A stretch of DNA of 12,885 bases from contig CALLYX010000483.1 in assembly GCA_937858775.1 (NCBI GenBank), positions 1-12,885 on the forward strand, in the 5' to 3' direction. This stretch comes from an uncultured bacterium (GTDB lineage Bacteria > Auribacterota > Tritonobacteria > UBA1439). Positions 1 to 5,829 of this stretch are shown here, piece after piece; the first letter of the stretch is position 1; each line of letters opens with the position of its first letter. Made by a program: the position numbers and the translations under genes. The notes under the pieces were generated by a model that was not told where the DNA came from, did no database searches, and worked only from the letters and a program-made list of their open reading frames with translations.

Positions 1-175
1 CCCCCACGCCGAGGCCGGGGTTCGCCCGGGCCGCCTCGACCGCCTCGGCGTAGGCGGCCCCGTTGACCATCAGGGTGGCGCTGGTGAGGACCCCCTCCCT
101 GAATCCCCTGACGACCGCCAGGTTGACGCTTCCCGCGAGGCCGAAATCGTCGGCGTTGATGATGAGCCGTTTCAT
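1..175 (-). CDS. YdjC/ChbG-family carbohydrate deacetylase, N-terminal part
   Basis: Read on the minus strand, the first 58 codons begin MKRLIINADDFGL, the hallmark start of the YdjC/ChbG/HpnK family. These are metal-dependent deacetylases acting on N-acetylated sugars such as chitooligosaccharides or hopanoid-linked glucosamine. The NADDFG stretch carries the metal-binding aspartate pair. It is followed by a helix (SVNLAVVRGFREGVLTSATL) in the position usual for the family. The gene is cut by the left edge of the window, so the rest of the domain, including the later metal-binding histidines, is not visible. A second in-frame ATG at 181 would add only two residues (MR). Neither start has a strong ribosome-binding site, although a G-rich TGGGGGCGG lies upstream of 181. 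It diverges from the glycosyltransferase operon at 254, which suggests a glycan-related role. The family call is secure; the substrate is unknown. Confidence 0.88.
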   Translation of the reverse strand, partial: MKRLIINADDFGLAGSVNLAVVRGFREGVLTSATLMVNGAAYAEAVEAARANPGLGVG

Positions 176-216
176 GCGCATGCGGGACGTCCGCCCCCAG
201 CGGTGGCCGATTGCCG

Positions 217-245
217 TTTACATCCGCGATGGGCGTCATTATACT
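217..245 (+). promoter_or_regulatory. Sigma70-like promoter for the plus-strand operon
   Basis: TTTACA (217-222, 5/6 to TTGACA) and TATACT (240-245, 5/6 to TATAAT) are separated by 17 nt, the optimal spacing. The last base of the -10 is only 8 nt before the ATG at 254, so transcription would start at about 251-254. The mRNA would then be leaderless or nearly so. No Shine-Dalgarno sequence lies between the -10 and the ATG. The site is predicted from sequence only. Confidence 0.55.
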
Positions 246-266
246 AGGTCACCATGCGAGCGGGAA
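238..266 (-). promoter_or_regulatory. Divergent minus-strand promoter sharing the same -10 region
   Basis: ATTATA at 238-243 reads as a perfect TATAAT on the minus strand. The best -35 at 17-nt spacing is TTCCCG (261-266), only 3/6. It overlaps the plus-strand -10 almost completely and points at the YdjC-like gene, leaving a leader of roughly 50 nt. The -10 match is good and the -35 weak. Confidence 0.4.
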
Positions 267-1882
267 GCGGAAGGGCCGTAAATAGCGCGTGCGCGCTCGT
301 GCGGGGGGCGTGCTGCGCCCTCCTCGCCGGCCTGGTCCTTATCTTCCTCTGGGTCTCAGGGAGCCGGCTCTTCTACCCGTACGCCGTCGAGTGGATGGAG
401 GAGGTCGTCTTCGCAGACAGCGTCAGGATCGCCTCCGGACTGCCGCTCTACCCGGACCCCGAATCCGGCTTCGCCGCGGGGGTGTACAACCCCCTCTACC
501 AGTATGCCGTCGCCGTCCTCGTCAAGCCCTTCGGCCCCATGATAGGCCTCGCGCGGGCCCTCTCACTGGCCTCGATACTGGCGGCGGCGCTTCTGGTCTA
601 CTCCATTATACGGCGCGAGACGGGCGACCGATCGGCTGGGTTCGTCGGCGCGTCCTTACTCATCGCCTCCTTCCCGGTCGTCGGGTACTGGTACGATCTC
701 GCCAGGATCGACTCGTTATGGATTTGCACCATGCTCGCCGGAGCGTACTTCGTGCGGCGGCGGCCTCTCACCGCGGCCCGTGTGGGCGCGTCCGCGGCAT
801 GTTTCGTCCTGTCGTTCTTTACGAAGCAGATCACCGTCTATGCGATAGCGATCGCGTTCCTGTACCTTTGCGCGGTGAACCGGAGACACGCCCTGGCGTT
901 CGTGGCGTTGGTGGGCGCGTTCATCGCGGCCGGCATCCTTCTGCTGCAGTGGGTGTCGGATGGGTGGTACTGGTACTACGTCTTCACCCTTCCGCGCGGT
1001 TTCCTGGGCAAGGACGGATGGAAGTACAACTTCTTCTACTACACGGGCTCGGACATCCACATGGGGCTGTTCTACCTCGTGCGGTACTACCCGGTTTTCA
1101 TCGCCGTCGCCCTGTTTCCCCTCGCCCGTCGGCTCTCCGGGGCGCGGGGCGTCTGCGTCCCCGGCTTCTGGTGGGCCCTGTTCGCGGTCTTCGTCGTCGC
1201 CGACGGGGTGAACTACGCGAAGTCGAACGCGTGGCACAACAGTTTCTACCCCACGGTCGCCTTCACCAGCGTGCTCGCGGGTCTCGTTTGGGGGAGGTTG
1301 AACGGCGCCGACGGCGGGCGTCCCGCCATCGCTCTGCTGTTCTGCATTTGCCTCTTCTGCCAGCTTGTCATGCTTACATACGATCCCGCCGACCATATAC
1401 CCAGGCCGGAGGACCGCGCCGCGGGGGACAGATTCATCCACTTCGTCTCCCGGCTGGACGGCGACGTGTGGCTCCCGCACCACCCCTACTACTCTTACAT
1501 CGCGGGCAAGGGATTTCCCTACACCGCGGAGGCTTCGTACCTGTCCTACAGACTCCTGGGGAGGTTGTACAACCGCTTCATCGCCGCGGTGAGCAGGCGG
1601 GAATACGAATACATCATCATCGACACGGAACCAGGCGGGGTCTTCTGGAACAGCATTCCCCCCCTCACGGCAGAGTTGAACGAGAACTATGCCGTCAAGT
1701 GCAGGTACGACTTCGGACCCGCGGTATTCCGGAAGGCCCCCGATCACCGCCAGGATTGGGACCTGCCGGGGAAGCGGGGGGTGTTCATGCCGGTGGAGGG
1801 GACACAGGCGCGCCCGTACGTGGTCATGGCGCCGAGGCGCCCTGCGGGCGGCGCGCCCGGTCGGTCCGGACACGGCGGCTGA
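254..1882 (+). CDS. GT39-like (GT-C fold) membrane glycosyltransferase
   Basis: A 542-residue polytopic membrane protein. The first membrane segment is near residues 17-36, followed by an outer loop YPYAVEWMEE (41-50) whose acidic residues sit where GT-C enzymes keep their catalytic or metal-binding carboxylates. About nine further hydrophobic segments extend to roughly residue 385. YDLARIDSL (147-155) and KSNAWHNSFYP (333-343) match loops common in bacterial PMT_2/ArnT-like proteins. The C-terminal soluble part (about 390-542) includes DVWLPHHPYYSYIAGKGF, also usual for this group. Such enzymes transfer a sugar from a polyprenyl-phosphate carrier on the outer face of the inner membrane; a GT2 synthase able to make such a donor lies downstream in the same run. 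The ATG at 254 has no Shine-Dalgarno and lies just after a promoter -10. An in-frame GTG at 299 is an alternative start but has no better ribosome site. The acceptor and sugar are unknown. Confidence 0.85.
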   Translation: MRAGSGRAVNSACALVRGACCALLAGLVLIFLWVSGSRLFYPYAVEWMEEVVFADSVRIASGLPLYPDPESGFAAGVYNPLYQYAVAVLVKPFGPMIGLARALSLASILAAALLVYSIIRRETGDRSAGFVGASLLIASFPVVGYWYDLARIDSLWICTMLAGAYFVRRRPLTAARVGASAACFVLSFFTKQITVYAIAIAFLYLCAVNRRHALAFVALVGAFIAAGILLLQWVSDGWYWYYVFTLPRGFLGKDGWKYNFFYYTGSDIHMGLFYLVRYYPVFIAVALFPLARRLSGARGVCVPGFWWALFAVFVVADGVNYAKSNAWHNSFYPTVAFTSVLAGLVWGRLNGADGGRPAIALLFCICLFCQLVMLTYDPADHIPRPEDRAAGDRFIHFVSRLDGDVWLPHHPYYSYIAGKGFPYTAEASYLSYRLLGRLYNRFIAAVSRREYEYIIIDTEPGGVFWNSIPPLTAELNENYAVKCRYDFGPAVFRKAPDHRQDWDLPGKRGVFMPVEGTQARPYVVMAPRRPAGGAPGRSGHGG

Positions 1883-1911
1883 TCCGCACGCGCTGCAGGA
1901 GCGGAGTCCCG

Positions 1912-2562
1912 ATGGATCTGAAAGAGGCGATAGAGAAGCGCCGGAGCGTCCGCGCGTATTCCGACCGCGCGGTCGGGGCGGGGGAGATCGAGGAGATCAT
2001 CTCCGCGGGCCTCCGCGCGCCGTCCGCGTGCGACAGGCGGGCGTGGCGGTTCATCGTCGTTGACCGCGAGGAGCTGAAGCAGAGGATCTTCGACGAGGGG
2101 GGGACGCGTTTCATCAAGGATTCGCCGGTGGGGATCATCGTCCTCTACGACAACCGCACCGACGATCTGGAGTATTGCGACCATATCCAGAGCGGGGCCG
2201 CGGCGATACAGAACATGCTCCTGGCCGCCACCGCGCTGGGGATCGGCTCCTGCTGGGTGTGCCACCTGCCGTACAAGAAGACCATGAGGGCGCTCTTCGC
2301 TATCCCGCGCTGGTACGAGCCGATCGCCTACGTCGCCCTGGGCTACCCCGCCGCGCCCGCCGGCCCGCGTACCCCCCGGGAGCGGGGGCCGCGGGACGTC
2401 ACGGCGTGGAACAGGTTCGATTTCGAGGAGGGCGCGCCCCCCTCCGCGGTCCGGCTGAAGGCGCGGAGAGCGGCCAAGGACATCTACTTCCGCCTTCCCC
2501 TTTCGCTGAAGAAGCTGCTGCGCTCCTTCGCGGAGAGGTTCGTCGTGAAGTTCAAGGAATAG
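1912..2562 (+). CDS. Nitroreductase-family flavoprotein with a basic C-terminal tail
   Basis: A 216-residue protein. MDLKEAIEKRRSVRAY (1-16) is the classic nitroreductase start with the FMN-phosphate arginines. APSACDRRAWRFIVV (36-50) is the FMN loop, and the helix around 93-110 plus GIGSCWVC (110-117) form the second flavin/dimer region. The usual N-x-Q-P-W of the FMN loop reads D-R-R-A-W here, an unusual substitution. After the core, residues about 179-216 form a Lys/Arg-rich amphipathic tail (RLKARRAAKDIYFRLPLSLK...) that could touch the membrane. The ATG at 1912 is supported by AGGAG at 1897-1901 and GGAG at 1903-1906. The same frame is open upstream to 289, but that part is arginine-rich out-of-frame sequence over the glycosyltransferase. 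The gene starts 29 nt after the preceding one. Family members reduce nitro groups, quinones, enones or iodotyrosine, or make lower flavin ligands; no glycan role can be deduced from sequence. Confidence 0.87.
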   Translation: MDLKEAIEKRRSVRAYSDRAVGAGEIEEIISAGLRAPSACDRRAWRFIVVDREELKQRIFDEGGTRFIKDSPVGIIVLYDNRTDDLEYCDHIQSGAAAIQNMLLAATALGIGSCWVCHLPYKKTMRALFAIPRWYEPIAYVALGYPAAPAGPRTPRERGPRDVTAWNRFDFEEGAPPSAVRLKARRAAKDIYFRLPLSLKKLLRSFAERFVVKFKE

Positions 2563-2603
2563 CCCTCCGGCGGGGGGGCGACCGCGCCGCCGCGCGTGTC
2601 GAA

Positions 2604-2609
2604 AGAGGG
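2604..2609 (+). promoter_or_regulatory. Ribosome-binding site favouring the GTG start at 2617
   Basis: AGAGGG sits 7 nt before the GTG at 2617. The upstream in-frame GTG at 2596 has only a distant G-run and no purine-rich site at normal spacing. The downstream start is therefore preferred. Confidence 0.5.
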
Positions 2610-2616
2610 CAGCGCC

Positions 2617-4302
2617 GTGTCGAGAGAGATCTACTATCACGCCATCGCGGCCGAGATCCCGAGGCTCCTGGGGCTGTTGGACAGGAACGCCGCCTCGGCC
2701 AGCTACGGCTGTTTCGACCGGCACTACTGGAACGCCCTCGACACCGATTTCCCCTGCGCGCGGTGCCAGGAAGCGGTGCTCACGCTGGCGCTGCTCTACG
2801 CGTTGAAGAGGGATGACAACCCCTACTGCGGGAACGGGAACATCCTTGCGTGGATCGACGCCTCGCTCGACTTCTGGTGCCGCATCCAGGAGAGGGGAGG
2901 GGGGTTCAGCGAGATGTACCCCCATGAGAACGCCATCGTGGCAACCGCGTTCTCTTCCTACGCGGTCTCGGAGTCCCTGCTCGTCCTGGGGGCTGGGGCG
3001 GTCGGGCGGCGGGCGCGTATCATCGGGGCCCTGTGCAGGGCGGGCGACTGGCTCATGCCCAGGGTCGATAGGGTCGTCGTGAACCAGACCGCCGGGGCGG
3101 CGATCGCCCTCCACAACATCTACGCGCTGACCGGGGAGGAGCGCTACCGCGCCGCGGCCCGGGACAAGATCGCCGCCATCGGGCGGGCCCAGGACGAAGA
3201 GGGCTGGCTTCCGGAGGACGGCGGCGCGGACATCGGCTATCTCTCCCTCGCCATCGACTACCTGGCGAAATACTACGACAAATCAAGGGACGGGAGGGCC
3301 CTGGCGATCCTCACGAGGGCCGTCTCGTTCATCGCCCCGTTCATCGATGCGCGCGCCCCCCTCGGCGGGAGCTGCGGCAGCCGCAGCACCGAATACCTCA
3401 TCCCGTCGGGCTTCGAGATCCTCTCCCCGTACTGCCCGAAGGCCCGGGCCGCGGCGCGCGCGGTGCGCGCGGCGATGCGGGCCGGTAGCACGGTGCTCCC
3501 GTCGTCCCTCGACGACCGCTACCTCGCCTACCTGGGATACACGTATCTCCAGGCGTACCTCCATGCAACCGAGGGGGGTGAGGAGCAGCCCCACGGCGCC
3601 ACTGAGGGCACGGTCCGTTACCCCCGCGCCGGAGTCACCATCATCAGGAACCGGGACGTCCATTTCGCGCACAACGCGCGCAAGGGGGGGACCTTCAAGG
3701 CAGTCTTCCCGAACGGCAGGGTCGTCGATGACTGGGGGATTGTCGCCATTTCCGCCGACGGGACCGCCTATTTCTCGGCATGGATGAACCCTCCCGTCTC
3801 CTGCGGGGACCCCGGGGGCGGGGATGCGCTGGCGAGCACCGTTCCCTTCCGCCGCGTGACGCAGCGCTTCCCGCGGCCGGAGACGTACGCGCTCTTCCGG
3901 CTGTTCCTTTCCACCCTGGGGAGAAGCGAGTCCGTCAGCGGGCGGTTCCGGGCGTTTCTGCGGAAGAGGCTGATGAGCCGCGACGAACCCCGCTCCCCCT
4001 TCCATCTAGAGCGGCGCATCAGCTTCAGGCGGGAGGGGATGACGGTCTTCGACCGCATCTCGGGAACGCGGGGTATCGGGAGGATCATCGTCGGCGCGAA
4101 GGCGACGTTCCTCTACGTGCTTTCTGCGCACTACCACCTCTCCCCCGATCTGGACAGGCCGGTCTTCTCCTTTGATATCGGGGGGGGGCGGGGGGGGGAC
4201 GACGGCCTTCGACGAAGAGGGGAACTATGGACAGGAAGATCTCGATCGTGGTACCCGCGTTCAACGAGGAGAAGAGCATCCCCGTGCTTCACGGGCGGAT
4301 AA
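2617..4302 (+). CDS. Heparinase II/III-like protein (toroid plus beta-sandwich), 3' end uncertain
   Basis: A protein of about 561 residues from the GTG at 2617 (568 from 2596). Residues about 1-320 are alpha-helical and look like an (alpha/alpha) toroid, with a distinctive SYGCFDRHYWN (29-39), DFPCARCQ (44-51) and a helix pair around 53-90. GGFSEMYPHENAIVATAF (95-112) holds conserved-looking Tyr/His/Glu/Asn. From about 328 to 521 it becomes beta-rich (GVTIIRNRDVHFAHNA, TVFDRISG), resembling the C-terminal beta-sandwich of heparinase II/III-like polysaccharide lyases. Those enzymes cleave uronic-acid polysaccharides by beta-elimination. I see no signal peptide, which is odd for a lyase acting outside the cell. 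The frame passes through a G9-C-G9 run at residues 521-527. The 34 codons after it are Arg-rich with poor third-position GC and overlap the next gene by 76 nt. The true C-terminus is thus doubtful and a frameshift or base-count error is likely. Exact activity is unknown. Confidence 0.72.
   Translation: MSREIYYHAIAAEIPRLLGLLDRNAASASYGCFDRHYWNALDTDFPCARCQEAVLTLALLYALKRDDNPYCGNGNILAWIDASLDFWCRIQERGGGFSEMYPHENAIVATAFSSYAVSESLLVLGAGAVGRRARIIGALCRAGDWLMPRVDRVVVNQTAGAAIALHNIYALTGEERYRAAARDKIAAIGRAQDEEGWLPEDGGADIGYLSLAIDYLAKYYDKSRDGRALAILTRAVSFIAPFIDARAPLGGSCGSRSTEYLIPSGFEILSPYCPKARAAARAVRAAMRAGSTVLPSSLDDRYLAYLGYTYLQAYLHATEGGEEQPHGATEGTVRYPRAGVTIIRNRDVHFAHNARKGGTFKAVFPNGRVVDDWGIVAISADGTAYFSAWMNPPVSCGDPGGGDALASTVPFRRVTQRFPRPETYALFRLFLSTLGRSESVSGRFRAFLRKRLMSRDEPRSPFHLERRISFRREGMTVFDRISGTRGIGRIIVGAKATFLYVLSAHYHLSPDLDRPVFSFDIGGGRGGDDGLRRRGELWTGRSRSWYPRSTRRRASPCFTGG
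4180..4198 (+). repeat. G9-C-G9 homopolymer tract inside the heparinase-like gene
   Basis: Nine Gs (4180-4188), one C (4189), then nine more Gs (4190-4198). It is the longest G tract I noticed; other G runs (for example 5154-5160, 7519-7526 and 12550-12557) reach seven or eight. Just after it (4199-4225) the coding signature, meaning G/C at third positions, is best in the frame reached by losing one G. Gaining one G would instead join the gene in frame to the GT2 gene at 4227. Slipped-strand variation and a sequencing or assembly length error are both possible. Confidence 0.85.
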
Positions 4303-5180
4303 CAAAGGCCATGGAGGGGCTCTCCTACGAGGTCATCTTCGTGGACGACGGGAGCTCCGACGGCACCGCCGAGGTGCTCAAGGGGATCGCAGGCAGGGAC
4401 CGGAGGGTGAAGGGGATCAGGCTGCGGAAGAACTGCGGCAAGGCCACGGCCTATTCCGCGGGTTTCGGGTACGCCTCCGGGGAGGTTGTCGTGACCATGG
4501 ACGCAGACCTTCAGGACGACCCCGCCGAGATCCACCGCTTCCTCGAAAAGCTGGACGAGGGGTACGACCTCGTCAACGGCTGGAAATACAAGGGAAAGGG
4601 GAGCCCGGTAAGGGCGTTCGCCTCGACGGTGTTCAACAGGGTCACGGCGCGGCTCACCGGCATAGCGCTGCACGACTTCAACTGCCCGTTCAAGGCGTAC
4701 CGGCGGGAGGTGGTCGGGGAGTTAGTGCTGTACGGAGACCTGTTTCGCTTCATTCCGGTGCTGGTCTCCGACCGGGGGTACCGGATAGGCGAGGTGACGA
4801 TCGAGAACTACCCGCGGGAGCACGGGCGCTCGCGGTACGGCGTGGCACGCTACATCCGCACGCTCTTCGACCTCGTCACGGTGCTCTTCCTGACGAGGTT
4901 CAAGAAGAGCCCCCTCTACTTCTTCGGGAGCATAGGGCTGGCGATGGCCCTCCTGGGCTTTCTCATCGACCTGTACCTCACCTACCAGAAGGCGTTCCAC
5001 GGCATGCTGCTTTCCCAGCAGCCGCTCCTGCTGCTCGGCATACTGCTCATCGTCCTCGGCGTCCAGTTCACCTCCATAGGACTCATCACGGAGATGATCG
5101 TGAGCATCTCGCATGAAGGAGGCCGCGTGCGTTCCCTGATACGGGAGGTCATCGGGGGGGAGAGGGGCGACGTTGGATAA
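4227..5180 (+). CDS. GT2 polyprenyl-phosphate glycosyltransferase (DPM1/ArnC/GtrB-like)
   Basis: A 317-residue inner-membrane enzyme. A cytosolic GT-A domain starts ISIVVPAFNEEKSIP (5-19) and has VDDGSSDGT (39-47). The nucleotide-sugar/metal motif DADLQDDP (92-99) has the usual form of the DPM1/ArnC/GtrB branch. HDFNCPFKAYRREVV (149-163) and the PREHGRSRYG loop (196-205) complete the family pattern. Two C-terminal membrane segments lie at about 231-253 and 266-288, as in GtrB/ArnC. These enzymes transfer a sugar from UDP- or GDP-sugar to undecaprenyl (or other polyprenyl) phosphate; the lipid-linked sugar is then flipped and used by GT-C enzymes, three of which are in this window. AGAGGGG ends 4 nt before the ATG, a clear ribosome site. 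The end overlaps the methyltransferase start by 8 nt, indicating coupled translation. Which sugar is used cannot be read from sequence. Confidence 0.92.
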   Translation: MDRKISIVVPAFNEEKSIPVLHGRITKAMEGLSYEVIFVDDGSSDGTAEVLKGIAGRDRRVKGIRLRKNCGKATAYSAGFGYASGEVVVTMDADLQDDPAEIHRFLEKLDEGYDLVNGWKYKGKGSPVRAFASTVFNRVTARLTGIALHDFNCPFKAYRREVVGELVLYGDLFRFIPVLVSDRGYRIGEVTIENYPREHGRSRYGVARYIRTLFDLVTVLFLTRFKKSPLYFFGSIGLAMALLGFLIDLYLTYQKAFHGMLLSQQPLLLLGILLIVLGVQFTSIGLITEMIVSISHEGGRVRSLIREVIGGERGDVG

Positions 5181-5829
5181 GGCGTATGCGTCGCTCGTGG
5201 GGCTCTACCGGGGGGAGAGGTTCCTCGCCCGCTTCCACATCCGCGTGCGATACCGGCGCGCCCTTCTCGGGGAACTGCTCCGCCACGTCCCCGAATCCGG
5301 CTCCTTCCTGGATATCGGGTGCGGGCACGGGGTCTTCGCGAACCTGCTCGCGCTGACCTCGGCGGGAAGGGATGTCACCGGTATGGACATCTCGGAGGAG
5401 AAGATCGCCGTCGCGAGGAGGACGGTCGGCGACCGGGGGAACGTCCGCTTCCTCGTCGCCGATGCGGCGGCGTTCGTCCCAGCGGAGAAGCCGGACGTCG
5501 CCACGATCCTCGATGCGCTCTATCTGATCCCTTTCGATCCCCAGCAGCGATTGATCGAAGCCCTCTTCGGGAGTCTGAAGGAGGGCGGACTCTTGATGAT
5601 CAACGAGGTGTGCCGCGACAGGTCGTGGCGGTTCCGCAAGTCAGTCCTCCAGGAGACCGTTTCGGTCAGGCTCCTCGGCATCACGTCGGGGAAGGGCTTC
5701 TATTACCGCTCGGTGCAGGAGTGGACCGCGCTCCTGGAGGGAACGGGTTTTTCCGTCCGGGCGATCCCCCGGCGGACGCCCAACCCCACGCACCTGTTCC
5801 TCTGCCGGAAAGGGGAGGGCGGTCGATGA
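5173..5829 (+). CDS. Class I SAM-dependent methyltransferase
   Basis: A 218-residue protein with a standard Rossmann methyltransferase core: motif I FLDIGCGHGVF (45-55), the acidic strand-2 end VTGMDIS (68-74), LVADAAAF (94-101) as motif II, and TILDALYLIP (111-120) as the post-II strand. GGLLMINEV follows at about 138-146. The C-terminal PNPTHLFLCRK ends as the last beta strand. The start is TTG at 5173, overlapping the stop of the GT2 gene by 8 nt, with a GAGAGGGG purine run just upstream; it ends in an ATGA overlap with the next gene. The position inside a glycan operon suggests methylation of a sugar, a lipid-linked intermediate or a chain end. The fold gives the cofactor but not the substrate. 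No membrane segment is evident. Confidence 0.85.
   Translation: MDKAYASLVGLYRGERFLARFHIRVRYRRALLGELLRHVPESGSFLDIGCGHGVFANLLALTSAGRDVTGMDISEEKIAVARRTVGDRGNVRFLVADAAAFVPAEKPDVATILDALYLIPFDPQQRLIEALFGSLKEGGLLMINEVCRDRSWRFRKSVLQETVSVRLLGITSGKGFYYRSVQEWTALLEGTGFSVRAIPRRTPNPTHLFLCRKGEGGR

Noticed and set aside
289..1911. Open upstream extension of the nitroreductase frame
   Set aside because: Arg/Pro-rich out-of-frame reading of the GT39-like gene; family homology and the ribosome site both place the start at 1912.
716..3114. Long minus-strand open frames opposite the first three operon genes (716-1873 and 1744-3114)
   Set aside because: Pro/Arg/Gly-rich translations without any motif, fully opposite well-supported genes; expected in GC-rich DNA.
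4172..5116. Long open frame crossing the GT2 gene in the frame entered by losing one G
   Set aside because: Only its first about 10 codons look coding; the rest is Arg/Gly-rich shadow of the GT2 gene, so a separate protein is unlikely.
5319..5825. Open upstream extension of the TMTC-like gene frame
   Set aside because: It lies over the methyltransferase core and reads as Arg/Gly-rich shadow; the ATGA overlap at 5826 gives a natural start.
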